The notes: generated by a model from the sequence alone, not told the origin. A stretch of DNA of 64,000 bases from CBDBKE01 sp965218055 (GCA_965218055.1 CBDCKA010000002.1:496001-560000), one strand, 5' to 3'; positions 51,799-61,011 are shown, counted from the stretch's first letter. A program made the numbers and translations.

Positions 51799-54411
51799 AT
51801 GCGCAGGACCTTGATTCGTCGCCTGAGACCGGGAACGGCGCTGCTGGCGCTTGGAGTGCTTGCCAGCGCTGTGGTGGAGGTGGGTTCCGGCCCTGGCCTT
51901 GCACATAAGCAATACTCTGCAGCAAAAGCTCCGGCAGCTAGCAAGCCGCAACTAGTAGAGGCGTATGGCAAGCTGCCTCTGAGCTTTGAAGCCAATCAAG
52001 GCCAGACCGACAGGCGAGTGGACTTCCTGACGCGCGGCAGTGGCTACTCCCTTTTCTTGACCCCCACGGAGGCCGTGTTGGCCCTGCGCAAGCCCGTCGC
52101 CTCCAGCGGACCGCGCACACGGCACACCGATTCAGAAGCGGAGGAAGCTCCTGCTGTCCCGCCGGCCGTAGTGCGCATGAAGCTGGTCGGGGCCAATCCG
52201 TCGCCGCAGGTGTCCGAGCTGGAAGAACTGCCTGGAAAGAGCAATTACTTCGTTGGCAATAATCCCGACAAGTGGCGCACCAACGTACCCCACTACACCA
52301 AGGTGCAGTACAAGGATGTTTATCCCGGAGTGGATTTGGTTTACTACGGCAACCAGCGCCAACTGGAGTATGACTTCGTGGTGGGGCCGGGGACCGATCC
52401 GGACGGCATCACGCTCGGCTTTGAGGGCGTCGAGAGACTTCGGATTGATGCCCAGGGCGACCTCCTACTGGAGACGCAGGACGGGGAGATTCGCCAGCAC
52501 AAGCCGTTGGTCTATCAGGAGGTGGACGGCGTCCGGCGGGAAATCGCCGGGTCTTACGTGCTCAGCGGCAGGCGCCAGGTGGGTTTCCAGGTGGCCGCGT
52601 ATGATGCCGGCCAACCTCTCATTATTGACCCGGTTCTGGTGTACTCCACCTACCTGGGCGGCAACAGCCCCGAGAGGGGCCGGGCAATCACCGTGGACAG
52701 CTCCGGCAACGCCTACGTGACGGGAGACACCAGTTCGACCAATTTCCCCACGGCCAGTCCCTTCCAGGGCACTTCTGGGGGCGGGTTCAACGACGCTTTT
52801 GTAACGAAATTCAATCTCACCGGCAATGGTGTTGTTTACTCCACCTTCCTGGGTGGCAGCACCTCCGATGTAGGTACAGGCATCGTTGTGGACGGCTCTG
52901 GGAACGCCTACGTGACAGGTTCGGGTTCGACCGACTTCCCCACGGCCAGTCCCATCCAGGCCACTAGCGGGGGCAGCCTGGATGCGTTTGTGACCAAATT
53001 GAATCCCACCGGCAGTGCACTGGTTTACTCCACCTTGCTGGGCGGCAGCGGCGCCGAAAGTGGCTCCGACATTGCTATAGACAGTTCCGGGAACGCCTAC
53101 GTGACAGGAAGTACGCCTTCGACCGACTTCCCCACGGTCAGTCCCATCCAGTCCGCTAGCGGCGGTGGTAACGACGCCTTTGTGGCGAAAGTGAATGCCG
53201 CCGGCAGCGCTTTCGTATACTCCACATACCTGGGAGGCAGTAGCACGGACCAGGGCACGGGCGTCGCCGCAGACGCCTCGGGCAACGCCTATCTGACAGG
53301 CCTTACCCTTTCGACCAATTTCCCCACGGCGAGTCCACTCCAGGCCACTACCGGAGGCTTCTTCGACGCCTATGTGACGAAATTGAATGCCGCCGGCAGC
53401 GCTTACGTGTACTCCACCTACTTGGGGGGCGTGGGGGGCAGCTTTACGGACTTTGGTAACGATATTGCCGTAGACGCCTCCGGCAACGCTTACGTCGTGG
53501 GCCGTACGGATTCGACCAACTTCCCCACAGCCAGCCCCCTCCAGTCCGCCAACGGGGGCGGAGATGACGCCTTTGTGGCCAAATTGAATCCCGGCGGCAG
53601 CGCTCTGGTGTACTCCACCTACCTGGGCGGCAGCGGCGCCGAAGATGGCTTGGGCATCGCCATAGACAGCTCGGGCAACGTCTATGTGGCGGGGCATACG
53701 GATTCGACTGACCTCCCCACGGTCGATCCCGTCCAGGCCACCAATGGGGGTAGCGACGACGCCTTTGTGGCGAAATTAAATCCCGGCGGCAGCGCCCTGG
53801 TGTACTCGACCTACCTGGGCGGCAGCGCCTTCGATATGGCCCGCGGCATTGCCGTGGACAGCTCCGGCAACGCCTACGTGACAGGCGACGCGGATTCGAC
53901 GAACTTCCCCACAGTAAACCCATTCATGGATTACATCGGCGGAGACACAGACGGTTTCGTCTCCAAAATCGGCCAGGCTCTGACGCCGCCGCCACCACCA
54001 CCGCCTTGTACCTACTCCATTTCCCCGACCAGTGCATCGTTCCCGGCCAGCGGAGGAACCGGCAGCGTACTCATCTCGACGCGGTGTGGCTGGAACGCCC
54101 GGAGCGACGTGAGCTGGATCACCATCACCTCGGGCACTAGCGGCGGCGGCACTAACCGGGTGGAGTACGAGGTAGCGGCCAATCCCGACCCCGGTTCGCG
54201 CCTGGGGACGCTGACCATTAGCGGCGAGCAGATCCTGACGGTGACCCAGGCGGGAACGGCGCCGGCGGGTACCCTGACGGTGATGCCCCTGGAGCTGAGC
54301 TTTTCCGGCCTTGTCGGAGCCGCCGCCGCATCCCGGACCTTGCAAGTCAGCAGCGACGGCGGGCCAGTGAACTGGACCGCAGCGGTGACGCTGTTGAACG
54401 GAGAAGATTAG
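51799..54411 (+). CDS. SBBP beta-propeller/BACON secreted protein, first part
   Basis: 870 residues from ATG 51799 (AGGAGGG at 51787-51793). Exported: LIRRLRPGTALLALGVLAS-type leader, then the acidobacterial YGKLPLSFEANQGQTD segment. About seven SBBP repeats follow, e.g. VYSTYLGGNSPERGRAITVD SSGNAYVTG and DSSGNVYVAGHTDSTDLPTV, then a BACON-type domain (YSISPTSASFPASGGTGSVL). The frame stops at TAG 54409-54411 in GED*, exactly where homologous repeats read GEDWLTISP. Codons after the TAG continue a similar domain in the same frame to a TGA at 54601, so a Trp-to-amber change is inferred. Adhesin-like or cell-surface role. Confidence 0.85.
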   Translation: MRRTLIRRLRPGTALLALGVLASAVVEVGSGPGLAHKQYSAAKAPAASKPQLVEAYGKLPLSFEANQGQTDRRVDFLTRGSGYSLFLTPTEAVLALRKPVASSGPRTRHTDSEAEEAPAVPPAVVRMKLVGANPSPQVSELEELPGKSNYFVGNNPDKWRTNVPHYTKVQYKDVYPGVDLVYYGNQRQLEYDFVVGPGTDPDGITLGFEGVERLRIDAQGDLLLETQDGEIRQHKPLVYQEVDGVRREIAGSYVLSGRRQVGFQVAAYDAGQPLIIDPVLVYSTYLGGNSPERGRAITVDSSGNAYVTGDTSSTNFPTASPFQGTSGGGFNDAFVTKFNLTGNGVVYSTFLGGSTSDVGTGIVVDGSGNAYVTGSGSTDFPTASPIQATSGGSLDAFVTKLNPTGSALVYSTLLGGSGAESGSDIAIDSSGNAYVTGSTPSTDFPTVSPIQSASGGGNDAFVAKVNAAGSAFVYSTYLGGSSTDQGTGVAADASGNAYLTGLTLSTNFPTASPLQATTGGFFDAYVTKLNAAGSAYVYSTYLGGVGGSFTDFGNDIAVDASGNAYVVGRTDSTNFPTASPLQSANGGGDDAFVAKLNPGGSALVYSTYLGGSGAEDGLGIAIDSSGNVYVAGHTDSTDLPTVDPVQATNGGSDDAFVAKLNPGGSALVYSTYLGGSAFDMARGIAVDSSGNAYVTGDADSTNFPTVNPFMDYIGGDTDGFVSKIGQALTPPPPPPPCTYSISPTSASFPASGGTGSVLISTRCGWNARSDVSWITITSGTSGGGTNRVEYEVAANPDPGSRLGTLTISGEQILTVTQAGTAPAGTLTVMPLELSFSGLVGAAAASRTLQVSSDGGPVNWTAAVTLLNGED

Positions 54412-54603
54412 CTTACCATTTCTCCTCTTGAGGGCATTGCTTCCTTCGACCTGCCGGTTCCTGTCGCGGTGGAGGTCAACTTCGCCGCACTGGGCGCCGC
54501 CGGACTGTTCCAGGCGGTGATTACGGTGACCGATCCGGAGAGCGAAGCTTCGTTCGAGATTCCGGTGGCGGTAGCGCTGAGGGCCCCGGAGGGCGGTTGC
54601 TGA
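54412..54603 (+). pseudogene. continued SBBP frame beyond the amber codon
   Basis: After TAG 54409 the same frame reads LTISPLEGIASFDLPVPVAV, EVNFAALGAAGLFQAVITVT, DPESEASFEIPVAVALRAPE and then TGA at 54601-54603. It is clearly Ig-like protein sequence, so the amber codon interrupts a once-continuous gene. Around 54590 the reading moves by -1 to the next frame. Confidence 0.75.
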
Positions 54604-56336
54604 TCGACCCATCGGCGATTGTCTTCACGGCGGCGAGCACAGCTACGGGCTCGTTATCGCAAACACTGCGAGTGATTAATCTAGGGGAAGGAAGCTTGCA
54701 GTGGTCCATTTCGCCAACGTCGGGGAGTCTCCCCTCGTGGCTGGAGATTTCGCCAAATGCAGGAACGGCCGGCGCGGGCGCCTCCCAGGCTTCCCGGACG
54801 ACTCTCACTGCCGATCCGGAAGGTCTGGGTTCCGGTGTGAACCAGGTGTTGCTCCAGGTCTCGGCGCCGGGAGCCAGCAACGATCCCCAACTGGTCGCGG
54901 TAACGTTGCACGTGGTTCCGGCCGCCACGCCTGGACGAGGCGACCTCACACCACAAGCCTTTTTGTTCCTGGCTGAGCCGAGCGGCGCTCTGCCGGCGGA
55001 GCAAAAGCTGACGCTCAGCAACGGGGGAGGAGGGTCCCTCACGGCTGAGTATGCGGCTTCGACCGAGTCCGGCGGCGACTGGCTGATGGCGAGCCCGTCG
55101 AGCGGGACCGCGTCGGGGGATGGTCCGTTCCCGGCGCAGGTTTCGGTGAACCAGGCGGGGCTGGCGGCCGGTGTCTACCAGGGCACCATCACCGCCACCT
55201 TCTCCTCCGGGCCGCCGCAGGAGGTGGAAGTGTTGTTGATCGTCGCCTCCCAGGCGGGTGTGCTGCGGACGCAGGCGGCGGGTCTGCCACGCGCGGCCCA
55301 GTGCGCTCCATCGGGGCTTCAACTGCTGGCTACCACCATCGGCAACGGTTTGAGCCTGCCGGTTTTCTTCCCGAGGGTACTCACGGCGTTGGTGGTGGAC
55401 GACTGCGGCAGCGCGGTGGACAACGCCACGCTGGTGGCCAGCGTGGAAGGCTTGAACATCCCGCTGCGCTCGCTAGGGATCGGCTTCTACAGCGGCACCT
55501 GGGTGCCGCAGAGCGAGGCAGCCTCGGTGGCGCTCACCTTTGCCGCTCTGCACCCCACCTTTGCCCAGGTGCAGCGGTCGTTTACTGTTTCAACGGCGGC
55601 CGCCCCGGGGGCAGTGAGTTTGCCGCAGTTGTTCGCCGATGGGGTGGTGGAAGGAGCCGGCTTCACGCCGCGGCGGCCGCTATCTGCCGGCGGCATCATA
55701 TCTGTGTTCGGCCAGAGCTTCGCGACTGGGAATAGTTTCTCCAGCCAACTACCGCTGGAGCGGGAGCTGGCCGGGGTCAGCGTACGCATTGGCGGGCAGG
55801 ATGCGCCGCTGTTTTTTGTTAGCCCAGGACAGATTAACGCGCAGATGCCGTTCGAGGTGAGCCCGGGCGATAGCGTTCCGGTCGCCGTCAGTGTGGGCGG
55901 CCTGCTGACCGCGCCGCAGAACTACTTGATTGCACCTGCGCAGCCGGGCACTTTCGACGTCGGTGGCGGGCAGGGAGCGGTCTTGATCGCGAACACAGAT
56001 ATCCTGGTGGCGCCGGTGGGCAGCATCCCCGGCCGCCAGACGCGACCGGCCGAGGGCGGCGAGTTTGTCTCGATTTTCTGCACCGGCCTGGGAGCCACGA
56101 ATCCGACGGTGGGGGCAGGTGAGCCAGGCGCGGGGGAGACAGTGACCACCCCGGTCACGGCGACCATCGGCGGCGGGAACGCCTCGGTCAGCTTTGCAGG
56201 GCTGGCGCCGGGGTTTGTGGGGCTCTACCAGGTGAACGCGCGGGTGCCGGAGGGCGTGGCCCCCGGCTCCGCCGTTGCGGTGGTGATCACCCAGGACGGC
56301 ATCGCCAGCAACACCGTGACGATCGCCGTACAATAG
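54597..56336 (+). CDS. Ig-like/TIGR03437-domain secreted protein, second part
   Basis: 579 residues in a frame -1 to the SBBP gene, with a doubtful TTG start and no signal peptide. It begins LLIDPSAIVFTAASTATGSL, continues with BACON-like segments, and closes with a complete TIGR03437-type C-terminal domain: SAGGIISVFGQSFATG, PLFFVSPGQINAQMPFEV, IFCTGLGATNP and FAGLAPGFVGLYQVNARVPEGV. With the SBBP part it would have made one protein of about 1510 residues. As encoded now it lacks its secretion signal. Confidence 0.78.
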   Translation: MLIDPSAIVFTAASTATGSLSQTLRVINLGEGSLQWSISPTSGSLPSWLEISPNAGTAGAGASQASRTTLTADPEGLGSGVNQVLLQVSAPGASNDPQLVAVTLHVVPAATPGRGDLTPQAFLFLAEPSGALPAEQKLTLSNGGGGSLTAEYAASTESGGDWLMASPSSGTASGDGPFPAQVSVNQAGLAAGVYQGTITATFSSGPPQEVEVLLIVASQAGVLRTQAAGLPRAAQCAPSGLQLLATTIGNGLSLPVFFPRVLTALVVDDCGSAVDNATLVASVEGLNIPLRSLGIGFYSGTWVPQSEAASVALTFAALHPTFAQVQRSFTVSTAAAPGAVSLPQLFADGVVEGAGFTPRRPLSAGGIISVFGQSFATGNSFSSQLPLERELAGVSVRIGGQDAPLFFVSPGQINAQMPFEVSPGDSVPVAVSVGGLLTAPQNYLIAPAQPGTFDVGGGQGAVLIANTDILVAPVGSIPGRQTRPAEGGEFVSIFCTGLGATNPTVGAGEPGAGETVTTPVTATIGGGNASVSFAGLAPGFVGLYQVNARVPEGVAPGSAVAVVITQDGIASNTVTIAVQ

Positions 56337-56627
56337 CCTCCTTCGCGTCGGAACCGACTCCACCGCGGGTGGACACTCAGAGGGTTACGCCACCGAGGGA
56401 TCAGTGGCGCAGCCAAGGGGTTAGTGGAGAGGTGCGCACAGTGTAGAGTCGCGCCGGGCTTGGGTTGTCAACGGGGGTGCCGGCCGAGACGACGGGCTTT
56501 CAGGACCCGGCGAGGACCGCTCGGAGCCCCCAGAGAGAAGAACTGTGCTGGAAGGGCTCAGTTGGAGCCCGATGGGTGTACACTCACGAGTGCCGGAGAG
56601 CCAAAAAACCAACTCCGGGAGAAAAGG

Positions 56628-56804
56628 GTGAGCAAACTTCTAAAGCGCTTGTGGCATGAGGAGCAAGGCCAGGACCTGGCTGAATACGTCCTGATAGCAG
56701 TCCTGATCGCGCTTGCGGCCGTTGCTGGGATGGGCTTTCTCGCAAACGTCATCAACAATAAGTTCTCCAGCATCGGGAGCGACCTGGAGACGCCGGCGAC
56801 GTGA
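56628..56804 (+). CDS. orphan Flp/Fap-type class IVb pilin
   Basis: 58 residues from GTG 56628, with GGGAG about seven bases upstream. The frame upstream is rejected as not pilin. The prepilin pattern is clear: basic leader SKLLKRLWHEEQGQDLAEYV with the G and the E at +5, then hydrophobic core LIAVLIALAAVAGMGFLA, and a short polar tail. The prepilin peptidase, TadA ATPase and other tad genes are absent here, so assembly would need a locus elsewhere. In the island, next to surface-protein genes. Confidence 0.85.
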   Translation: MSKLLKRLWHEEQGQDLAEYVLIAVLIALAAVAGMGFLANVINNKFSSIGSDLETPAT

Positions 56805-57485
56805 GACAACGAGTTGAGACACCGTTCGCCGTTCGATGGAAAATATTCCTAACAAAAGGGGAAATCTTGTTTAAATCCGAAAGAGCCGTTCGGGGTTAAA
56901 TATCGGTCTTCCCGGATAGGTGCCCCGATCGATCAACATGCACGCTGCGATGATATGGTCCTGTGCCAGTTCCGTCAGGTAACAGACTGCGATATTGCCG
57001 GGGATGCCGTTAATCGTCGTGTCGTCGAAGCCGCGGGCCTGTTTATTCCAACCCTGCCACCATCGCCGGAGCGATAAAGTTCAATGACTCCAATTGCTCG
57101 AATCTTTTGTCGAACCTGCGCGGCACGTTGCCGTAAGGGTTCCGTCGGACAGGGAAACGACACTTGGAAAGAATAAAATAGACCGTTTTGTACCCTTGTC
57201 ACCGCGGCTCAGGATTCCCTTCTCGGCAATCTTCATACATATCCACTTTATCCCTTCAAACTAACCAATCCACATTATGTGTATTCCAAATTACAAATTG
57301 GCGGCGGGGGCTGGGACGATCAGAACCGTCGGCCACGGGCTGAGCCGCTCGCCTCAGGTTCCGGGGATGTGCTGCTGATGCGTGGGTTTCTGGATTTTCC
57401 CTATCGGCTCAGGGCGGCAGTGGGTTAAATTCAGGCTTCTCGGTAGGAATAGATCACCTTAGGGCGTAGGTAGGGTAACCACACT
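56805..57485. other. long noncoding spacer with an unexplained minus frame
   Basis: About 680 bp between the pilin and the FkbM gene. A start-less minus-strand stretch from about 57100 to a TAA at 56871 reads RRWWQGWNKQARGFDDTTIN, GIPGNIAVCYLTELAQDHII, AACMLIDRGTYPGRPIFNPE, RLFRI. It is well-formed protein sequence of unknown family and could be a gene remnant. The rest is AT-richer (57230-57300) and shows no gene. Confidence 0.45.
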
Positions 57486-58559
57486 TTGCTAAACCTAACC
57501 GTCTCCCGGCGCAGACAGGTAGCCTTGGTGCTGGCGGTGTTGGTCGTCATCGCGGGGGTGATCTTGCGTATTCACGACACGCTCTTGCTGGTGAGCTTGG
57601 TTGGCGCCGCAGGCCTGATTTGGTCCAGCCGAGAGTGGAAAGCCTGGGTGCTGGCAGGGGTGATGGTTGCGGCAGGGTTGGGGGGGGCGGCGGGGTGGCC
57701 GGCGTGGTGGAGGAGCAGGATTGTCCACGGAAAGCTTTCTGGGCATCTTTCCTACTTGGAATGGAAGGACATCTGGCGGAACGTTTTTGCTTCTCGTCCG
57801 CCATGGATGTCGGACCAATGGCTCGCAGAGAAGACCAGCCTGCTTAGAGAAAAAAGAGTGGAGGGGCGAAAGTGGGAGTTTTGTGAGACAGAACTCGGCA
57901 AGTTCTGGTTGAGCACAGGGAAGGACTCCCTCGCGTGGCTGGTGTGGGAGATAAGGGTCCAGAGGGTCTACGAGAGCGGAGAGGTGGCGATCCGCCCCGG
58001 CGATACGGTGATTGACTGCGGGGCTCACGTGGGGGTGTTCTCGAAGTACGCGTTGCGACGTGGGGCAGGTCGCGTCATCGCCATTGAGCCGGCGCCCGGG
58101 AACCTCGCCTTCCTCGACATCAACTTGGCTGAAGAGATTTCAGCAGGCCGGGTAAGCGTGGTGAGGGCGGGAGTTTGGGATGAAAATACCCGCCTCACGT
58201 TCTTCCATTCCGATCAAGCATCGGGTATGGACAGCTTCTTAAAGGGACCACCTAACGCCACGAAGCTTGAAAGGGTGCAGGTGTTCCCCCTGGACGAGAT
58301 CGTCGAACAACTCCAACTGAAGCGAGTGGATTTTATCAAGATGGATATCGAAGGCTCGGAACGCCGTGCGCTTCGAGGGGCCAGCAGGACAATCGAACGA
58401 TTCAAGCCGAGGATGGCACTCTGCTCTTACCACTCGGCTGATGACGCGAAGGTGATTCCCGCGATTGTCAAAGGGATCGAGCCGGGCTACCAGATTCACG
58501 CCAAGGACGTCGCAATGATGGCTGGTGAACTACGCACCAAGGTACTGTTTTTCCACTAG
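57486..58559 (+). CDS. FkbM-family methyltransferase with N-terminal membrane helices
   Basis: 357 residues from a TTG. Two to three transmembrane helices open the protein (VALVLAVLVVIAGVIL, LLLVSLVGAAGLIW, WVLAGVMVAAGLGGAAGW). The SAM-dependent FkbM domain follows (about 160-345): DTVIDCGAHVGVFSKYAL, IAIEPAPGNLAFLDIN, VDFIKMDIEGSERRALRGA. FkbM enzymes methylate hydroxyls of sugars or polyketides, so a surface glycan is a plausible target. It is the last gene of the tRNA-flanked island. The start codon is uncertain. Confidence 0.85.
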   Translation: MLNLTVSRRRQVALVLAVLVVIAGVILRIHDTLLLVSLVGAAGLIWSSREWKAWVLAGVMVAAGLGGAAGWPAWWRSRIVHGKLSGHLSYLEWKDIWRNVFASRPPWMSDQWLAEKTSLLREKRVEGRKWEFCETELGKFWLSTGKDSLAWLVWEIRVQRVYESGEVAIRPGDTVIDCGAHVGVFSKYALRRGAGRVIAIEPAPGNLAFLDINLAEEISAGRVSVVRAGVWDENTRLTFFHSDQASGMDSFLKGPPNATKLERVQVFPLDEIVEQLQLKRVDFIKMDIEGSERRALRGASRTIERFKPRMALCSYHSADDAKVIPAIVKGIEPGYQIHAKDVAMMAGELRTKVLFFH

Positions 58560-58595
58560 TTCCCGACTCATCGCTTGTCACTTCGGTCTCCGTAC

Positions 58596-58646
58596 TGTCA
58601 CGCAGGAGATCGCGGGTTCGAGTCCCGTCGGCTCCGCCAGTCGTTC
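58596..58646. repeat. putative attR: 3' half of tRNA-Asp, right copy
   Basis: Direct repeat of 48097-48147 with one mismatch (GGCTCCGCCA against GGCCCCGCCA). Upstream of it the sequence is not tRNA (CTTCGGTCTCCGTA), so only the 3' half was copied. It marks the right edge of the 10.5-kb island. Confidence 0.8.
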
Positions 58647-58690
58647 CCCTAGCGAACGAGACTAGGTATCCATGGGTTATGAGCCGGGGG

Positions 58691-60306
58691 TTATGAGCCT
58701 GCTTGGCGCTCCAGTGCCTGGCGTACCTTGCGGGCCGGTCAGCGGCGGTAAATGGTTTCTGCAGGAAGGCAACGCCAGGCTCGAGCACCCCGTGGTGAAC
58801 GATAGCGTCGTCGGTGTAACCGGACATGTAGAGCACTTTGATCCCCGGGCGCAGGGAGGCCAGCCGTTGGGCCAACTGGCGTCCGTTCACCTCAGGCATC
58901 ACAACGTCAGTCAAAAGCAGGTGGATCCGGTGTCCGTGTCGTTGGGCAAGCTGTGTGGCCTCGGCAGCATCTGCGGCGGTCAGCACTGTGTAGCCGTTCC
59001 TCTCCAGAGTCCGGGCTGCCAGCTCCCGGACCGCCTTTTCATCTTCTACCAGCAGAATCGTCTCCACCCCAGAAGCTGAGTCGGCCACCGGTGTGGGGGG
59101 AGCAATCGTCCCGGCCGCCTCTCCGACTTGAGGCAAGTAAACCTTGAACGTCGTGCCTTGCCCCGGCTCGCTGTAGACCCACATGTTGCCACCGCTCTGC
59201 TTGACAATCCCGTAGACGGTGGCCAGACCCAGCCCGGTGCCTTCGCCTTTTTTCTTGGTCGTGAAGAACGGCTCGAACAGGTGGGCCTGGGTCTCGGCGT
59301 CCATCCCACAGCCGGAGTCGCTTACCCCCAGCATGACGTGAGCGCCCGGCTGGACGGCCACGTGGGTGCGGGCATAGTCCTCGTCCAGCTCCACGTTAGC
59401 CGTCTCGATCGTGAGCTTGCCGCCCTGAGGCATCGCGTCGCGAGCGTTGACCACTAGATTCAAGATGACCTGTTCGATCTGCCCGGGGTCGGCTTTGACC
59501 TGACCCAACCCCGACCTGCGAATGCTAACCAACTGAATATCCTCTCCGATCAGCTGCTCGAGCATCTGGTCCATGTCGGCCACCACCTCGTTGAGGTCGA
59601 ACAGCTTCGGCTCCAACACCTGCCGGCGGCTGAAGGCTAGTAGTTGGCGGGTCAGGGTGGCGGCGCGGTCGGCGGCCTTGTAGATCTCGCCGGCGGCCCG
59701 CCGCAGCCGCCCGTCGGTGGAATCCACCTCCTCCAACAGCAGTTCGCTGTAGCCCTTGACGACCGTCAGCATGTTGTTAAAGTCGTGGGCAATGCCGCCA
59801 GCCAGCCGGAGATGTCCAGGAAAGTCACAACGGAACCCACCAGTTCCCCGTCTCGACCTACAGGATGGGACCAATATTCGGCAGCGAAACTGGTGCCGTC
59901 GGCCCGCCACAGCATCCCGTCGTCCACGTGCGTGGTCTCTCCCTTTCCGAAGCCCTGGTAGATGTGGCATTCCTGCTCCGGGTAGGGTGTTCCATTGGAG
60001 CGGGTGTGGGGAGTCAGAGCATGCATGTTGTTTCCTAGCAGCTCCTCAGGGCGTTGCGATCATCTCCAAGGCGTCGGTCCCTGCCCAACTGCCCAGATTG
60101 TGGTCGCAGAGAATCAGGTCGTATTCTGCGCGCTCCAGGCGCCGTTGGAACGCCCCGGGGGAGTTCACCGCGTCAAAGGAAAGGGAATAGCCCGCTCGCT
60201 TCAGCGTCGCCACCATCAGTTCCACATCCGCAGGTGTATCGTCTGCAATGAGCACGCGAAGGGGGCTTCGCGAGGCGCTTGGAGTTTCTGTTTGAACTTT
60301 AGACAT
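58691..60306 (-). pseudogene. decayed REC-PAS-histidine kinase-REC hybrid sensor
   Basis: Pieces of one gene lie in order on the minus strand. (1) A receiver start (60306-60046: LRVLIADDTPADVELMVATL, LILCDHNLG) ending in a premature stop with its C-terminal half missing. (2) A PAS segment (60026-59766: DDGMLWRADGTSFAAEYWS, VTFLDIS). (3) After a deletion and frameshift, a kinase core (RLAGGIAHDFNNMLTVVKGY, NLVVNARDAMPQGG, GLGLATVYG) and a receiver (ILLVEDEKAVRELAARTLER, LLTDVVMPEVNGRQ). (4) A last frameshift, where ARKVRQALERQAGS ends at TAA 58691. The minus-strand reading into the tRNA repeat (GTRTRDLLRD) is not real. Non-functional as it stands. Confidence 0.82.
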
Positions 60307-60558
60307 CGGTGGCGGCGAGTTGCAAAACTAGTTCCCGGCGCAGGAAGGACATGCAACGCAGAGTCCCTTTATCCGGCGCTTTTGCTACCAAGCAGATAGA
60401 AAGCTGGGGGAGCCCTTTGGGGTTCACTTTGGCATACGATTTCCCGGTTTGGGACTTGGCCCGTCGCCGCGCCCCTTGCCAGGCCTCGGGCTGGACATTG
60501 CCCTGGAGCAGGTTCTCATACAGTGGCAGGCAACGCCTGAGCTGATAGAATTTCGGCT
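60307..60558. other. spacer upstream of queF
   Basis: 252 bp between the divergent receiver pseudogene and queF. No gene is supported. I looked for a preQ1 riboswitch here and saw no convincing pseudoknot pattern. Confidence 0.4.
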
Positions 60559-61011
60559 ATGCGCGCATACACCAAAGAACACGCACGGGCAGGCATCCGT
60601 GCCAAGCTGCCGTCGTTGGAAACCTGGCCCAACCAGTACCGCGGCTACACGATCACCATCGAGTACCCTGAGTACACCTCGGTCTGCCCCAAGACCGGGC
60701 TGCCGGATTACGCCACGATGACGATCGAATACGTTCCCGCCGAGCTGTGTGTGGAGTTGAAATCGCTGAAGATGTACCTGCTGGCCTACCGCAATCTGGG
60801 CATCTTCTACGAGAACGCGGTGAACCGGATTCTGGAGGATCTGGTGGCGGCGTGCCGGCCGGTCTCGGCCACTGTCACCGGCGAGTTCACCGCGCGGGGC
60901 GGCATGAGCGGCACCGTGGTGGCCTGCTGGCCCAGACCACAGCGCGAACGGAGGTCTTCGAGGCCAAAATCGAACCTCCAAGGTCCAAGGTCGGGAGGGA
61001 AACGGCGCTAG
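60559..61011 (+). CDS. queF: NADPH-dependent 7-cyano-7-deazaguanine reductase
   Basis: QueF reduces preQ0 to preQ1 for queuosine synthesis. The 150-residue protein is the short (unimodular) type: RGYTITIEYPEYTSVCPKTG with the catalytic Cys, LPDYATMTIEYVP, and the QueF motif ELKSLKMYLLAYRN. It ends in a basic tail (RSSRPKSNLQGPRSGGKRR) of about 25 residues past the core. No other que genes are in the window. Confidence 0.95.
   Translation: MRAYTKEHARAGIRAKLPSLETWPNQYRGYTITIEYPEYTSVCPKTGLPDYATMTIEYVPAELCVELKSLKMYLLAYRNLGIFYENAVNRILEDLVAACRPVSATVTGEFTARGGMSGTVVACWPRPQRERRSSRPKSNLQGPRSGGKRR

Noticed and set aside
52465..53697. 410-codon minus-strand frame
   Set aside because: Complement of the SBBP repeats; its apparent periodicity is just the antisense of the repeated blades.
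48148..58595. prophage between the tRNA repeats
   Set aside because: No structural, terminase, integrase or lysis genes are visible; cargo is surface proteins.
60307..60558. preQ1 riboswitch ahead of queF
   Set aside because: No compact H-type pseudoknot with the A-rich tail pattern could be drawn convincingly.
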